Source of the DNA: Lanius collurio
Taxonomy: Eukaryota; Chordata; Aves; Passeriformes; Laniidae
Reading direction: 5' to 3'
DNA length: 64,000 nucleotides
NCBI GenBank assembly: GCA_020086605.1
Contig: JACBWW010000004.1
Location: forward strand, 15,722,932-15,786,931
Below, piece by piece: positions 38,700-51,769 of the stretch. The translations under genes were made by a program, and so were the position numbers. The notes beneath the pieces are model-generated. The model ran no database searches and was not told the origin of the DNA. It saw only the letters and a program-made list of their open reading frames with translations. The number at the start of each line of letters is the position of its first letter. The first letter of the stretch is position 1.

Positions 38700-41600
38700 A
38701 ATCCACTCAAATGTCCGTAACCTCAGCTAGTTCTGGATATAATTGTATTTTCACCAAGATGGGCAAGAAGACTGAATTTGAAAGCCTTCTGAGTTGCTAG
38801 GATTGAAGGCACTACAAGAAATTCAGTGTACTATAATAATCATTGGCCTCATGCCTTGCAGTAGTAAAACAAAATAACATCACTACAGAATATTATTCTT
38901 TAGATAAAATGCTCTTCTTATTCCCACTATACTTGTAGTTCTGCAGTGCTCAGCTCCATAATACTCAAGCTCTCCTGTTTACTCCTTGAGCTCCAAGCCA
39001 CAGTTAAGATTTGCTCTGTAGTGCCTCACAGTGAAAGCTCTGAGTGGGTACCTGTGGGCAGACAGCAAACAGTGGCAATAAACCTGATCTCAAAATTTAT
39101 TGCTACAATATACTGATTGTCTTCACTCCTACTGTGCTGAATGGGCTGAGGATAAAAACTGAGGGCTATCCTATGGGGAGTTATATATCAGCCTTACAAA
39201 GCTACCTGATCAATCCCTACACAAGCATGTCAGCCAAAACCCACACAAAGGCATAGCAGTAGGTAAAAAACAACAGCCTAACTGTGAACTCACCGTGTCC
39301 TTGTGTCCTTACTGCCTGCAAGAGGACAGCTGATGCAGAGTTCAACACTGAGCCTGCAATACTCTGCTTTTATGTGACAGTGGTTCTCTCAAGTGAACTA
39401 GAGGAAAAAAAAATCCCTCAGGCTAAGCTAGGAGGAGCAGTGCTAACACCTATTTGAGATGTACTTTTACAGTAATAGAAGAGGACTGCTGCTACCAGCT
39501 TTTGAAACAGGTATGGGGAGCTAGCACATGGCGGCTCAGGAGAATGAATACTCTCATTAAGAGCTATTTCCATTAAAGCTATCATGACCCTCTGCCTGCA
39601 ATTTACATGAGCTTTTCCTACCCACATCAGAGCTGAAAGGAAATGGTGTGGAAGGAAAATGCACTGATTCAAAATAAAAGTTGCTGAAAAATCCTAAATC
39701 ATATTCAAGTACTTTTCTGCTAAATGAATTAGTGAATTCCTATTGCCTCTTTTAGAGAAGCCCCTTTACAAGGTTTATAATTTCCCTGCACTCTCCTATA
39801 ACAGTCAAAGAGGTTGAGATTTTCTGGAGGTGATTCTTCTGCCTTCTCATGCAGATCACAGAAAGCTTTTTAAGGGCTGTGCTAATGCGACCTGACTACG
39901 CTTGTGCGAGTGCATGGGAAGCTGTACCTGCTGCATATGCCAAGTGTGAGCGTGGGTTCACACGTGTTTCTTGGTGCCTGCAGTCTGCTGAACAAGATTG
40001 CTACTTGTGGGAAGGAGTTTGCTGTACCTGAGAGCAGTGACGCGTGTAGGTGAGGAACATGATGTGGGAGGGTGTAGTACACAGACACACGAGGAGGTGT
40101 GTGGGCCTGAGAAACAGTTACAGCTGACAGAATGACACGATTGGGAACTTTTCTCTAACTTTTTGGAGCACAGGAGTGCATAATCTCTGGGCAAGTGGTA
40201 TCTATATGGTCACTTAAGGTGTACTGTAAGGCATCATATGTAGCTATTTATTGAAGATCTCTAAGCATGGTTTAAACTTTAAACTCTCACCTTTTATCTT
40301 GCCCAGTATGGGAGGGACCAATGCATTCCAGGACAAGGTTTTTTTATGCAGCTAAATAGAACACCCTTTCTCTTCCCTTCTTGATCTTGTCAACTCATTT
40401 AACAGCAGATTGTTGAATTACTATTTTGCAATAGTCTTGTCCATGAAGCAGATGTTTTGGGTTTAATTCCCATAATGTACCTGGAACATGCATGAAGCAT
40501 TTAGTTCTTTGGAATGCAAATCATGGGAAACCTTCTCAACACCAACAAAGCTGTCCTCTCTCCAGGAAGTAGGCAGAAAGCTGAAATGAGCTAGACAAGG
40601 TGCCTCTACTTATTTCCAATCAGATCACAATTAAAGCCTCAAAAGGCATAGGCATGAACCGATTTAAATGGTTTTAATATTGTGTCCTTCCTGGTGTTGA
40701 AAGAAAAGATGACTGTCACTTGTATTATGCTTTCTCTTCCCTCTAGTCCAAAACTTCTGCTTGATCCTTGCAAACAGCAGCCTGTGTAATCTCTTTTATG
40801 TGACTGGCAGTCTGTGGGGCAGGAAAACAATCCTTGCAAATGAAATTCACCCAGCATTTACAAACCAGACAAGAGAAAAGGAAGATGAAATGAAAAGGAA
40901 CCTTTTGTTTTCAGCAGTGAGCAGAGCACAACAAGGAAATAAAAAGATGAATAAACCTGTCATAGACTTTTTCTTTATGGAGCAGAGGCACAGTTATTAG
41001 GTACCCGCAAAGAAGGCATTCTGGATATATGACTCCTAATACATCGTCCATAATACAGCAGTGTGCAGAAGGCATACAACTTTTCAAACAGTTGTCAGAG
41101 ACAGAAATAAATACAGTGTCTTAGTGGAAAAAAATGGCCAGGAGGATTATAAGGGAGCACTGGAGTGGTGCAGGCAGAAGTCGGAGAGCTCTCTCTGACA
41201 ATGTGTTTTCATACGCGATCCTTGTCAGAAAGAAAAAAGTTATTAACCTATTATTATTATTTTTCTCTTACTAATCAGGATGAGGCTTTTACTGCTCATA
41301 AAATGTGACAAATTAATAATGCTTACTAGAAAGGAAAGGCTGCAAACACAGAGCTCTGAAAAGCATTTCTCTATCCACAATTGTGGCACTCTTTACTAAA
41401 GATAGGTCACACCACCCATTTGAAACCTGTGATCTGACTCATCTGAAGACCCCAAAAACCCAGTGCTAATTGTCCTCACCGCTAATATGTAACTTCGTAC
41501 TGTTTCCTCTCTTTCCACACTTCTGGCAAAAGGACAGTGATCTTCGTATCATATTTCTCTTCAGTTTTCTATGTCTGGCATCAACTGTACATGCCACCAT

Positions 41601-44300
41601 GCTCTGTAGCATTCCTTCTTATCCCAATACTGATCTCCTAAAAATGAGCAGAATGTCCTAATAATTCAGCTATGCAATTACTGTAGCATATCCTAATGCA
41701 ATAAAGCTAAATTTTTGTCATACACTGACTCCATTACACAGTCTTACCTGTCTGCCTTCTACCCCAACATCACAGATTTGGGGGGGAAAGAAGTATCAGA
41801 GTGTATAGGTCTGGATGCAGATGGGCATATTAGGAAAGATCACGTGAGAAATCAAAGGTGGTTTGTATGCTGTTACAAATGCTGAGTGAAGGATGTTTTG
41901 TTCTGTAAATTTGTGCATTAATACTTTGAACTACGTAACAGCCAAGATTTTGTACACATTTATACTGCTAAAATTCATGTGCTGTTGTTTTTTTTTTTTA
42001 ACATTCAAATATTATCAGTAAAAGCTTTAAGTAACAGCAACAAGAAATGTAACAATTATTGTTTAGGCCTTCATGATGACATTAGATCATGCTGTCTCCA
42101 TGCTAACTAATAAGAATCGATTCTGAAATGAGAAACTTGGAAGATCTTTTCTATCCTTTATTCAGCAGTCTGTCATTTGATATACTACAATTCACACAGG
42201 AACCACTTCAAGACTATTGCATATCCTAGCCTAAATTTCTTTATAGACAGTCTCATTTCAGACCTGGGCCTGAAAAAGAAAATAAAATGATTTACAATGA
42301 TGGATGATCTCGATAGTGAAATTTTGTCTGACCTGATGCTTGAAGCAAGGAGCACATTACTGACTTGAGATAAGCTGGTTAGGATCAAATATCATAAACT
42401 GCAAAACTTTCAAACAAAGATGAACTTATAGAACTTATTTCTCTGAGATTTAGATAAAGGAGTTTTGTTTTCCTTATGCAGGAAGAGGTGTTTATAAGAG
42501 CTCTAGCTGAAACGACAAGTGCTCTACCACCATCAAGGTAAAACAGCTGACAATCCACCAAGGTTGGCAACACTTTTTCAGTTTCACTAACCTTTCACTC
42601 TCTCTCCCTACACTAATCTCTTTCTCTGATCTTTCTCCTCCTTGCCTCCCACATATTATTTTTACTGTTTCAGTGGAATGACATAGCAAAAAATGAAACA
42701 GCACATCACAAAACCCCATCCCTTTTTCATATTGTACTAAAATGTTATGAAAGATACAAGTAACTTTATTCTTTCCCTAAAAGCAAGCAAGAAACTCATC
42801 TCTGACCCCAAACCTGGGAACTGGTGATCCCTAGATATATGATTTACAAAGAACAAAAATGAAGTTGCAGTAGTAACAGCTCAAATTATATCAAAATAAA
42901 AAGTTGCATTACCTTCTGGCTGGCTTGTAACCAAAATAAACAAATAGATGCAAAGTAAGCCCAGTTTTTAAACCAGCCCTTCCCTTTGTCATGGTACTGC
43001 TACAGACATTATCAGCCTCTAGCTCTGAGCTTCTTTCTTCAGTACCCTACTGTGCAAACTGTATAAGCTGGCAACTTAGCTTTATGGACAAGGCCAGGGC
43101 GATGAAGCAGTGATTTGTCTTATCAACAAGGATGAATGACAACTTCACACAATTAAGTCCTTCAGTCACTCTGTAGTTAAGCTTTATTCATATAATTTTT
43201 TTAATGTTACATAAACAAGTTCTATGGGTCATTACTCAGACAGGTGTGCTGCATACTGCATCTTTTAGAATTCAGGCCAGGAAAATGAAAAGGGGAATGG
43301 CAAAATTCCTGTTTGCAAGAATTCAGGGAATGTGGTGAAATGTTCAATCATAAACATTAAGTTTCACTTTCTATCTTTCAACATCTCTTTTGAGGTTTGA
43401 CATTACATTTCTTCACTCTTCCCCTCTCTTCTACCCCTTATACTTTACTGAAAATGGCATCTTTCTGATATCAAATTAATTCAAAATCAATTAATTGCTC
43501 TTCTAACTCCACAAACTAAGTGCTGCAAAAGTGAAACATTCACTTCCCAAATGATTTTTAAATCTAATCTTGTTAATTTGCACCCCTTATAATAAAACAC
43601 AATCTGCTGTTTTTACTTGGTGGATAGGGCTTAGGGAAGATGCTCTTAGCACAGTGATGGCTAGACCACTTCCTTGCTAATGTGTAATTCCATCTGGAAA
43701 TAATATTTGTTGGGCTAATTCTTACTTCTGACAGGGGAAATAAATGTGCTGCTGCAATTGCATTTAAATGGTCTATGATTTTGTTTTTATTTAGCTTCTA
43801 CATTCTGCCAATAAGATTCTCCTGATGCAGTACCCACAATTTCCAGAGAGTTTTTATTCAAAATAAAAGCAACTTCATTACCTTCATTGATGGCTTTGAT
43901 TAGTGCATTTTGTACTGATGTAATCAATTCCTGTATCTTAACCAGGGCTGCTAATTTCATTTACCATGCAAACTAATTCAAACAATCATAATTACATCTT
44001 CAGCATCCTATATGACTTGTCCTGTTTCTGCAGTGAAAACGGACAAAGCTCTGGCCATCTGTGTAGAGATCTGATGATTCAAAAATTTACTACATGAAGG
44101 TAAAATCAAGTAGATGGAACAATTCATCCCATAAGGTAACTGAAGAAGTATCACACCACAGGAGGTATTCAATGATTGCAGTAAAAGTTTCACTTTCTTG
44201 GACAACAGTCTTTTAAACCTTCCAGAGAAGAAAGCCTAACTTCTTGATTGGATCAATATCTATGGAAGTCTGAACTGGATATGCCATTCCTTCTTTTGTT
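38700..44300. other. Unique intron without recognised gene
   Basis: No transposon was identified. The part 43725-43990 is compositionally balanced and non-repetitive, with TGCAATTGCATTTAAATGG and several TAATTT/TAATCAAT sites, and is a plausible conserved noncoding element; there is no direct proof. Confidence 0.5.
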
Positions 44301-44304
44301 ACTT

Positions 44305-44334
44305 CCCCCTTCACCCCCTGCTCCCCCCGCCCCC
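44305..44334 (-). other. Strong G-quadruplex motif on the transcript strand
   Basis: On the minus strand there are G runs of 5, 6, 5 and 5 with loops of 1, 4 and 4 bases. This is far above the minimal rule and stands out in AT-rich intron. Because the neurexin gene is transcribed from this strand, both the DNA non-template strand and the pre-mRNA could form the structure. Confidence 0.75.
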
Positions 44335-44339
44335 TCGGT

Positions 44340-47030
44340 CTTCAAGAAAATGGGGATTAAAAAATGCAACTTTAGGAATTAAGTGGATTTGCACTTGAAT
44401 CTGAATCACCAGCCTCTCCTGTTTTAAACTGTCGTGTGCTATTTCTGCACATTACTACACAGCTTTTGCACACTGCAAAAGATAGATGCAAATGAGAAAT
44501 GAGGGAAGTGAAGCATGAACAGACTAGAAAGACAAATATGTAGCCTGTTAGGGATCTAAGACATTTAATGCTCTGCTTATTTTGAAGGATTGTAAAAAGT
44601 TACAAAAACGCAACCTAGAATTGCAAAAATATTTTGGGGAACATTAGTTTTGAACTGTATCACGATGTCTGGGTAAATTAACATTCACACACCTACCTTA
44701 TTTTTGATAATTATTTCTCAATGACTTTTTCAGATTAAGAGATAAGTTAGAAATACACACTATAGGGTTTTTTCCTAGCTCACAGAATCTTGGAGCAGAT
44801 GAGATGCCATGTTTTGACTTACTTTAACTTTTAATCACAGAACTGTAAAGAACAGAGAAAGCTCTGACTCAAAATTATTTCTGCAGAGTCCTGTCATGAA
44901 CTTAAAGCCCATAAAGGGTGAGAGAATCCCATCCACTTCTGAAAACTCTTCCCACTCTTGAAATTTGAGTGTGTTACTTCCCCAGCAAAAAGAAAAGCCA
45001 GACTATTCTGACAAGAAAAGCTTTCACACTGTACTTCACTACCCAGGAAGAAAGGTTCTAGTATTCCAGCCCACAATCATGCTATGCTGAGTGCAACTAT
45101 TTACATAGTACAGCTTGAACAGAGGGGCAAATACAAGAGCATTCCACAGACACATTGGCCAATTAAGTATATGGAGTTATCATAATTACAGTAAATTATG
45201 CCAAGTGTGACTAGAGGTAATCACAATGCAAACACATTTTTGTTCAGTTGGCAACAGAAGCAAAATTTCTTGTTAAATTCAGATCAACTTTTATTAATGC
45301 TATCCAGTAGCAGAAAGCTTCTAGACAATTTGAATGCCTGTATTTTACTATTTCAAAACTAGCATAATTCCATATTAATTTTACAAATTTTTATATATAA
45401 CGAGAATTCAATTACTGTGAAAGTTGAAATAAGTGTACATGCAAAATAAATTGTGCATTAGAACAGTATGTGTATTTGAATGACAAAGGTACCTATTCAT
45501 ACAGACTAACATCTTATATTTGGTAAAAGCAACTACACAGAGAAATATTTATTTTAATAAAGCTAAATGGAAGTTTTTAAACCAGTGTGGATTTGAAAGA
45601 CAAAGCTGTTTTTTCATTTCCCTCATTAATGAGAAACAGATCATAGATTTACCAGTTATTGGTAGGAGCTTTTGTACCATTCGGGTGTGCAGTGCTCTAT
45701 GTACAACGTGTGCAGGGCTACTATGTACTGAAATTGCACAATGCAGTCCTGGGGAAAAAATACTTGCAATCTAAATCAGTAAATTTGGATACTAGAAGCA
45801 ATAGAGCCATGTGGTGCTGCATACCACCCTGGCTGATTTTCCCTGTTTCTCAACCAGGTAAAACGATCTGCATGGTGCTCTGGGCTGCTATGGTTAAACT
45901 GCTCCCAATGTCTGTGCACATTTGTTCAAAGCGAACTTGCCTGTCTCTGTACAGGACTGCAGCATTCTGTGGAGGTATTTAAAATGATTTTGCCAAGGGA
46001 AGAATTCAGAGCCCAAAAAGGTGGAGTTAACTGATGTACTGTTTATTAGACTCGGTTTTAATAGCAGTCAATGATTCCTCAGAGCTAGTGTTTTGCAATG
46101 TAACAGGCTGGGTTTGGAGGAGGATGTGAAGGAAGACCGTCTGCTTTGTGCTCTATTGACGTGAGCATGCAGCACCTGGTGATGCTGCAGCTCTGAATCA
46201 CATGAGCCATTAACAGAAAACAAAGTCACAGAAGCAAAAGACAGGAAAGCCACAATACATCTTGGAGTCAGTCCCAGATAGGACAGGCTCCTTGACAAAA
46301 GTTCAGGATGAAAGTGGTATTGCGCAGACACCAGCAAAAATGCCAAGAAGAAATCATTTGCAGAACAGGAGAATGAAAGATAATCTCTGCACCACATCTG
46401 CAACACGAAGCTTTAATTAACATTTCACAAGCCCTGGCACACTTAAAATGTCAGTTTCTTGTCGGTATGGAAAATCTGTGGGGTGTTTAGAACCACAGCT
46501 ATGGATGAGACACAAAGGCAGGACTATGATTAGGACACAGCTGAAATAAAATCAAGCTGCCTTTCCTTGTGGCCACGTGATTCATGACAGAAATAGAAGC
46601 AGCTGTTACTGTTAGTTTGGTCACACTGGGGACAGCTATTGCCACTGGCATGAGTAGCTGGCTAGCTGCTAGCGTTGCTGTAGTGGTTCAACTGGCACAG
46701 ATCACTACTTTCCTTTCTGCAACAGCTTTATGAAAATATCACTGTTCAAAAATTTCCATTTGTTTCAATTTCTTAAGGGATTGCTTTCTTTAGAAATAAA
46801 TACCCTAAGTGTTTTTGGGACTAAGCCCCCTCAAGACACTGTTACATATAAAGCAGATCACAACAACAGAAGTGAAAGGAACATATTCCAACATATTTTT
46901 ACTACTACCTAACACACTCTTGCCTTCCTTGCAGCCTGTAGAACTGAGTCCCACACAATACATTCGGGTACTAGGTACAGCACTACAGGTACAGTTGCAA
47001 CCTATATAATACAGATTTAATTTTGCTAAG
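44340..47030. other. Unique intron without recognised gene
   Basis: AT-rich, with frequent short homopolymers. Open frames up to about 110 codons show no domain or plausible start context and are treated as chance. Confidence 0.5.
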
Positions 47031-47044
47031 CAAGGTTGTTTTCA

Positions 47045-47300
47045 TTTCTTTCCTGGGGAGACTATCCCACAGTTTACCAAATTTTGCTTTTATGAAATTG
47101 CTTCTGCTTTCAGTCTAAATTTATTTAATCTTAGCTTCAGTCCAATATACCTAGTTCTATGCCCTCAATGCATTACTCTAAAGCATTTATACCCTTTAAA
47201 AGTGTAATGTCTAGAAACAACACTCTTGTTTCTCTATCATTTGGCAGACAATGCGCATTCATAATTTGTGTAATTTCTTATCACCTCAAGTTGTGTTTTA
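47045..47300 (-). mobile_element. Ancient CR1/L3-type LINE fossil
   Basis: GAGACTATCCCACAGTTTACC..., CAGTCTAAATTTATTTAATCTTAGCTTCAGTCC, CTAGTTCTATGCCCTCAATGC and TTATACCCTTTAAAAGTGTAATGTC follow the reverse complement of old amniote CR1 elements ('aggctattccacagcttaa...tccagtctaaatttgttc...cccctagttctatgccc...acaccctttaaata'). Strongly diverged but colinear. Confidence 0.65.
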
Positions 47301-48284
47301 AGTTTTACCTCTTTTTTTTTTTTTGCTAGTTAGGCATCTAATGTGGCATGCAACAATATCACAGGAGAGGCAATTCTGTTCAAAGATGTTTTGAAACTCT
47401 TTCTTTGGGCTTGACAAGCTCTGCAGATAGGCAACTTACAGGGTCATTTGCTATTTACACAGCAGTATGGTGTCTTGGCACAAATAGGCTAAGAAGAGCC
47501 TTGTGTTCCTGTCCTCATCTACAGCATCATCAGCTGACTTGATGAAGCATCTCCATTTCCTGTGTACATAACACTAGATGGAGGCTCTAATTCAGCTATT
47601 GCTGCACTAAATTCAGATGGAGTAGATGCAATTATTACTAGGGCTACCTGATTACTTCATTGTTTTAGTTGATGTGACTCATACAGCTCACTGCACCATC
47701 TCTGGAACATCCCGAGTTCCCTTCAGCTTGTGGCTTAGCAAAGGTGCTTCGTGCATCAAGATTCAAGCAGTTCTGTGTGGTCTCTCCAAGAGGCACTTCA
47801 AAAAGTTAAAAACCCTGTACCTCTGACAGCATTATAGAGTCACTGTTTCAATTTCCTTATATAAAATTGTTTCAGAGCTTCCAATACATAAGAGGTCCCA
47901 AAGGACCTTTATCTAGTTTTCCCAGAACTGCCAAGACCATTGCCCTTAGAGGGACTGGCTGAACAACACTTCAAGTCAGGATACCATAACTTCTGACCTC
48001 TCAACAGTTACCATATGCTTATCCTCTGCCCCAGGAGAAGAAAGCTTCTTTTTTTCAAAAGGTGTAACAAGAAGCAACATGGATACAAATTTAATTTCAT
48101 AGCATCTGAAGCAGCTGCCTCTCCGCACTAGTGTGTGTGTACACTATAAATTAAAATTTAAGCCCAGGAATGTACAGAGGGATTATTAGAAAGTGGAAAT
48201 GGATTTTAAAGCATTTTGGTTTAAAATTAAGGTTATAGATGTATGCTGTGATGAAGCCCTGCAATTGTAACTGATTGCAAGTCA

Positions 48285-49145
48285 GTGAAGAGAGGCCCTG
48301 CAGAGAAACCTTGACAAAAGAGGGCTGGACAGTCGCCAACCATATGAAGTTTATCAAGTGAAAATGATGGATTCTGCATTTGCCCTGGGACAGGGCAACC
48401 CTGGATATATGGACACACTGTGGCATGAGATGCTGGAGAGCAGGGCTGCAGAAAGGGACCTGAGGATCCTTCCAGCTGATGGCAAGTTGAACATGAGACA
48501 GCAGTGCCCTGGCAGCCAGGGGGGCCAGCCATGTCCTGGGGGGCATCAGGCACAGCGTCGCCAGCTGGGCAAGGGAGGGGATTGTCCTGCTCTACTCTGC
48601 ACTGGGGTGGCCTCACAAGAGAAAAAGACATCAAATTATTATAGAACATCCAAAGAAGGGCTACAAAGGTGGTAGCCTTTCTTTCTACACCAGGTGGTAG
48701 CCTGGAGGTAGCCAGGGTCTGGAGGGGAAGCCATATGAGAAGCAGCTGAGGCAATTTGGTTTGTTCAGCCTAGAGGAGACTGAGGGGAGATGTCATTACA
48801 GTCTACAACCTCCTCATGAGGGGAAGAGGAGGGGCAGGCACTGATCTCTTCTCTTTGGTGACCAGAGAAAGGAACTTGAGGAAATGGCATGAAGTTGAGT
48901 CAGGGGAAACTGAGGTTAGATACAAGGAAAAGGTTTTTCATCCATAGGGTGGTTGGGCACTGGAACAGGTTTCCCAGGGTCATAGCACCAGCCTGACAGT
49001 CTCCCCTGACAGAGTTCAAGAAGCGCTTGGACAACAATCTCAGGCACATGGTGTGACTCTTGGAGCAGTCCTGTTCAGGGACAGGAGTTGGACTCTATGA
49101 TCCTCATGGGACCCTTCCAACTCAGGATATTCCACGATTCTATGA
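48285..49145 (+). mobile_element. CR1 LINE, 5'-truncated (about 860 bp)
   Basis: This is the longest younger CR1 piece here. It runs from GGCTGGACAGTCGCCAACCATATGAAG through the ORF2 C-terminal region (TGCTCTACTCTGCACTGGGGTGGCC; TTCAGCCTAGAGGAGACTGAGGGG; GTTGGGCACTGGAACAGG) to the terminus GACTCTATGATCC...CCAACTCAGGATATTCCACGATTCTATGAA. Frame breaks and a small internal duplication of GGTGGTAGCC (about 48665-48700) show it is dead. Open frames on either strand in this interval are CR1 debris. Confidence 0.93.
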
Positions 49146-49322
49146 ATATTAAATAAATGCTTCAGAGAAGAACCTAATGAAACTTTACGCTTGCTTATGA
49201 CTTTTAAACCAATTCCATCTACATTACCTTTCTCACATGCTTACATTTATTCATTCTTTGTGTGAGATTAGAATTTGTATTTATATACTATGTATCTAAT
49301 ATAATTTTGTATGTCTCCATGA

Positions 49323-49340
49323 ATATATATATATATATAT
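49323..49340. repeat. (AT)9 microsatellite
   Basis: Nine perfect AT units just before the 5' edge of the next CR1. Confidence 0.95.
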
Positions 49341-49349
49341 GTGACTAAA

Positions 49350-49847
49350 GAAGGAGGCAGTACATCAAGGTGCTGAAATGGGTCCAGAGAAGGGCAAGAA
49401 AGCTGAAGGGTCTGGCGTACAAATCTTATTGAGGAACAGCTGAAGGAGCTGGGGTTGTTTAGCCTGAAGAAAAGGAGGATCAGGGGGACACCTCAAGGGA
49501 GAGGTCAGGGGAGACCTCATCACTCTCTACAACTACCTGAAAGGAGGGTGTAGCCATGTGGGAATCAGCCTCTTCCCCAAGCAACCAGTGACAGGCCAAG
49601 AGGACATAGTCTCAAGCTGTGCCAGAAGAGATTAAGGTTGGACATTAGGAAGAAATTCTCCATAGAAAAGGAGATTAGATATTGGAATGTGCTGCTCTGC
49701 AAGGTGACAGTCACCATCCCTGGAGATGTTTAAGCAAAAACTGGACTTGGTGCCATGTTCTATCTGACAAGATAGTTGTCTGTTTCAGGTTGGACTTGAT
49801 GATCTCAGAGGCCTTTTCCAACCTAACTAATTGTGTGATTCTGTGAA
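49350..49847 (+). mobile_element. CR1 LINE, 5'-truncated (about 500 bp)
   Basis: Starts within AAGGTGCTGAAATGGGTCCAGAGAAGGGC and runs through GGAGCTGGGGTTGTTTAGCCTGAAG, CATCACTCTCTACAACTACC and CACCATCCCTGGAGATGTTTAAG to GGTTGGACTTGATGATCTCAGAGGCC...GTGTGATTCTGTGA, a complete CR1 3' end. It lies about 200 bp beyond, and in the same orientation as, the preceding CR1 but is not a copy of it. Confidence 0.95.
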
Positions 49848-49849
49848 AA

Positions 49850-51765
49850 ACTTTGTATTTTGAATGTGTGTAAGGATAAGCTACTCTGGTGCCAGTGAAT
49901 GAAGAATTTAGACATTAATGTGTGCAAGGGTAAATGTGAGCAGGAATGTGCGAAGTGTGTGTGTAAGGTGCAAAGTTAAATGAAAGTCCTGTGCATTCAA
50001 GTATAAATACAAATAGTCAGCTCTCTGTTTGAATGAAAATCTTAGGTAGGCAGAAGCTTAGAAAGGCACCACAATTCTGTTTTCTTCTGTAGAAATTCTT
50101 TTGTAAACCTGCCTCTTAGATTTTGAAGGTTTTTGAAGTACTTTTTATATTCTTGCTCTTCTACATGCAGCAAAATATGCTCTGAAAATGATAGTTATCT
50201 GCGAACTCAGCAACTTTGCCAACTAGAAAAATAGCTTTCAGCCCCACAACCCGTTTGGAGTGATAAAGAATTGCTATGGTCTTGCACTGAAATGGACTGA
50301 CTTCATTATCACACTCAATGATGGTTTTAACTTCATATTTCCTTAGCTCTGCCTGAAGGAAAAATGATAGCTCTGATAACCAAAGAATATTATTAAAGCT
50401 AGTGTCCCAGGGAGTTTAATGATAACTGCATTATTTCTCCTTAAGAAAACTAAATTGTGAAGCTAGTTATGTTCAGTGTGCTTAACACTGGGAGACTTTG
50501 TACTACTGGGTTTTAAAGGGCAAGCTGGCTTGCTTTTTATATATATATATGTATGTTGGGTTATTCCATGGAAGTGTTTTTGTGGAACACTTTGAAGGTA
50601 AAAATGAAGTTTCCCTAGTAAGTGATCTTTTAATCTGTTTGTGGTCTTTTCTTTGGTGCTTGTAAACAATGAAAATCAAGTCTGTATTTAGTTATTCATC
50701 TACTGTGTATTACATTGTTTGATCACATTAGGGATTTCATGATAGGGAGAACTTGAATTTTACCAGCTTCTCCTTATCTTTGGCATACATTGTACACTTC
50801 ACCTTGCTGCTACGTATAAGATTAGTGGATGTTTTTTGTAAACTATATGTACATGTTGATGAGTGTTCCCAAGCTCAAAACATTCTTAAACTGGTTTCTT
50901 CAAACAAAAGGTGATGAATTATACACAGGAATTTGTTATTCTACTACACAATAAATTCTTATATTTGAAGGGATAAAGGGATGGATTCTGTCTTTGGTTA
51001 CATTTCTCTAAAATGGTAATTATAATCTGGTATACTACCATTACTTATATGACACAGGCTACATTACCATCCTTCCAGTGGTAAGAAATGTCCCCTGACT
51101 TGATGAGTTCACATTCTAAGCAGTAGATACATCCATCTGAAAAGGGAAGCCAAAAGGAACTCTCTGATCTGAAATTACAATATGCTTTATAAATTTTTTT
51201 TCACCAAATTTAATGTCATCCTTAGGGAGACAGTGACTACCAAGCTGATCAGATGAGTGATCTATTCAGACCAGTATCATGCACTCTCCAGAGCAAATGC
51301 CAGCAGCTGTCTCCAGAAGAACACTATACCCACTGTTTCATGAGGCACCATGAACCACAGCTACTGTTTCTCTAAAGTTCCACAGTGTGTTTCTGTTAGT
51401 GCCTTAAAACAAGTTGAAATCTCCTTTTGGAGTCCTACAAAATATTACTGAGGACTTTCTCATTAGTATACATTTGTTTAATCCTCTTTTGAGCACTGAT
51501 AAATTCTTTGGTTTAGGCTTTTTTTTTTTTTTGTAATTAGTTTTCATAGGTTAATTATCTTTTGAATAAAGCATATTTTCTTCTATCATCTTCAAAAAGA
51601 TCACCTTTCAAATCCTCTGAAATCTTCCTGTTCTTGCCATTTTGGAAAGGACAAATAAGAATGTTCCATATTTCCTCCCTAAATCATTCAGGAATTTTCC
51701 CCATGCCTGCATGCCTTTTTTTGTAACAGCCACAGCCTCCTAAGTATTTCCTGCTGTAATTTACT
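49850..51765. other. Unique intron
   Basis: Nothing recognised except a short (AT)6 at 50539-50550 and a 14-T-range tract near 51520. No gene seen. Confidence 0.5.
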
Positions 51766-51769
51766 CTTG

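Noticed and set aside
41735..41765. Good minus-strand donor (CAG|GTAAGA)
   Set aside because: Upstream sequence is purine-rich with no acceptor or open coding frame; isolated donor-like matches are common.
48233..48754. Minus-strand open frame of 173 codons
   Set aside because: It is antisense to the plus-strand CR1 LINE; the apparent proline/cysteine-rich protein is a by-product of GC-richer CR1 sequence.
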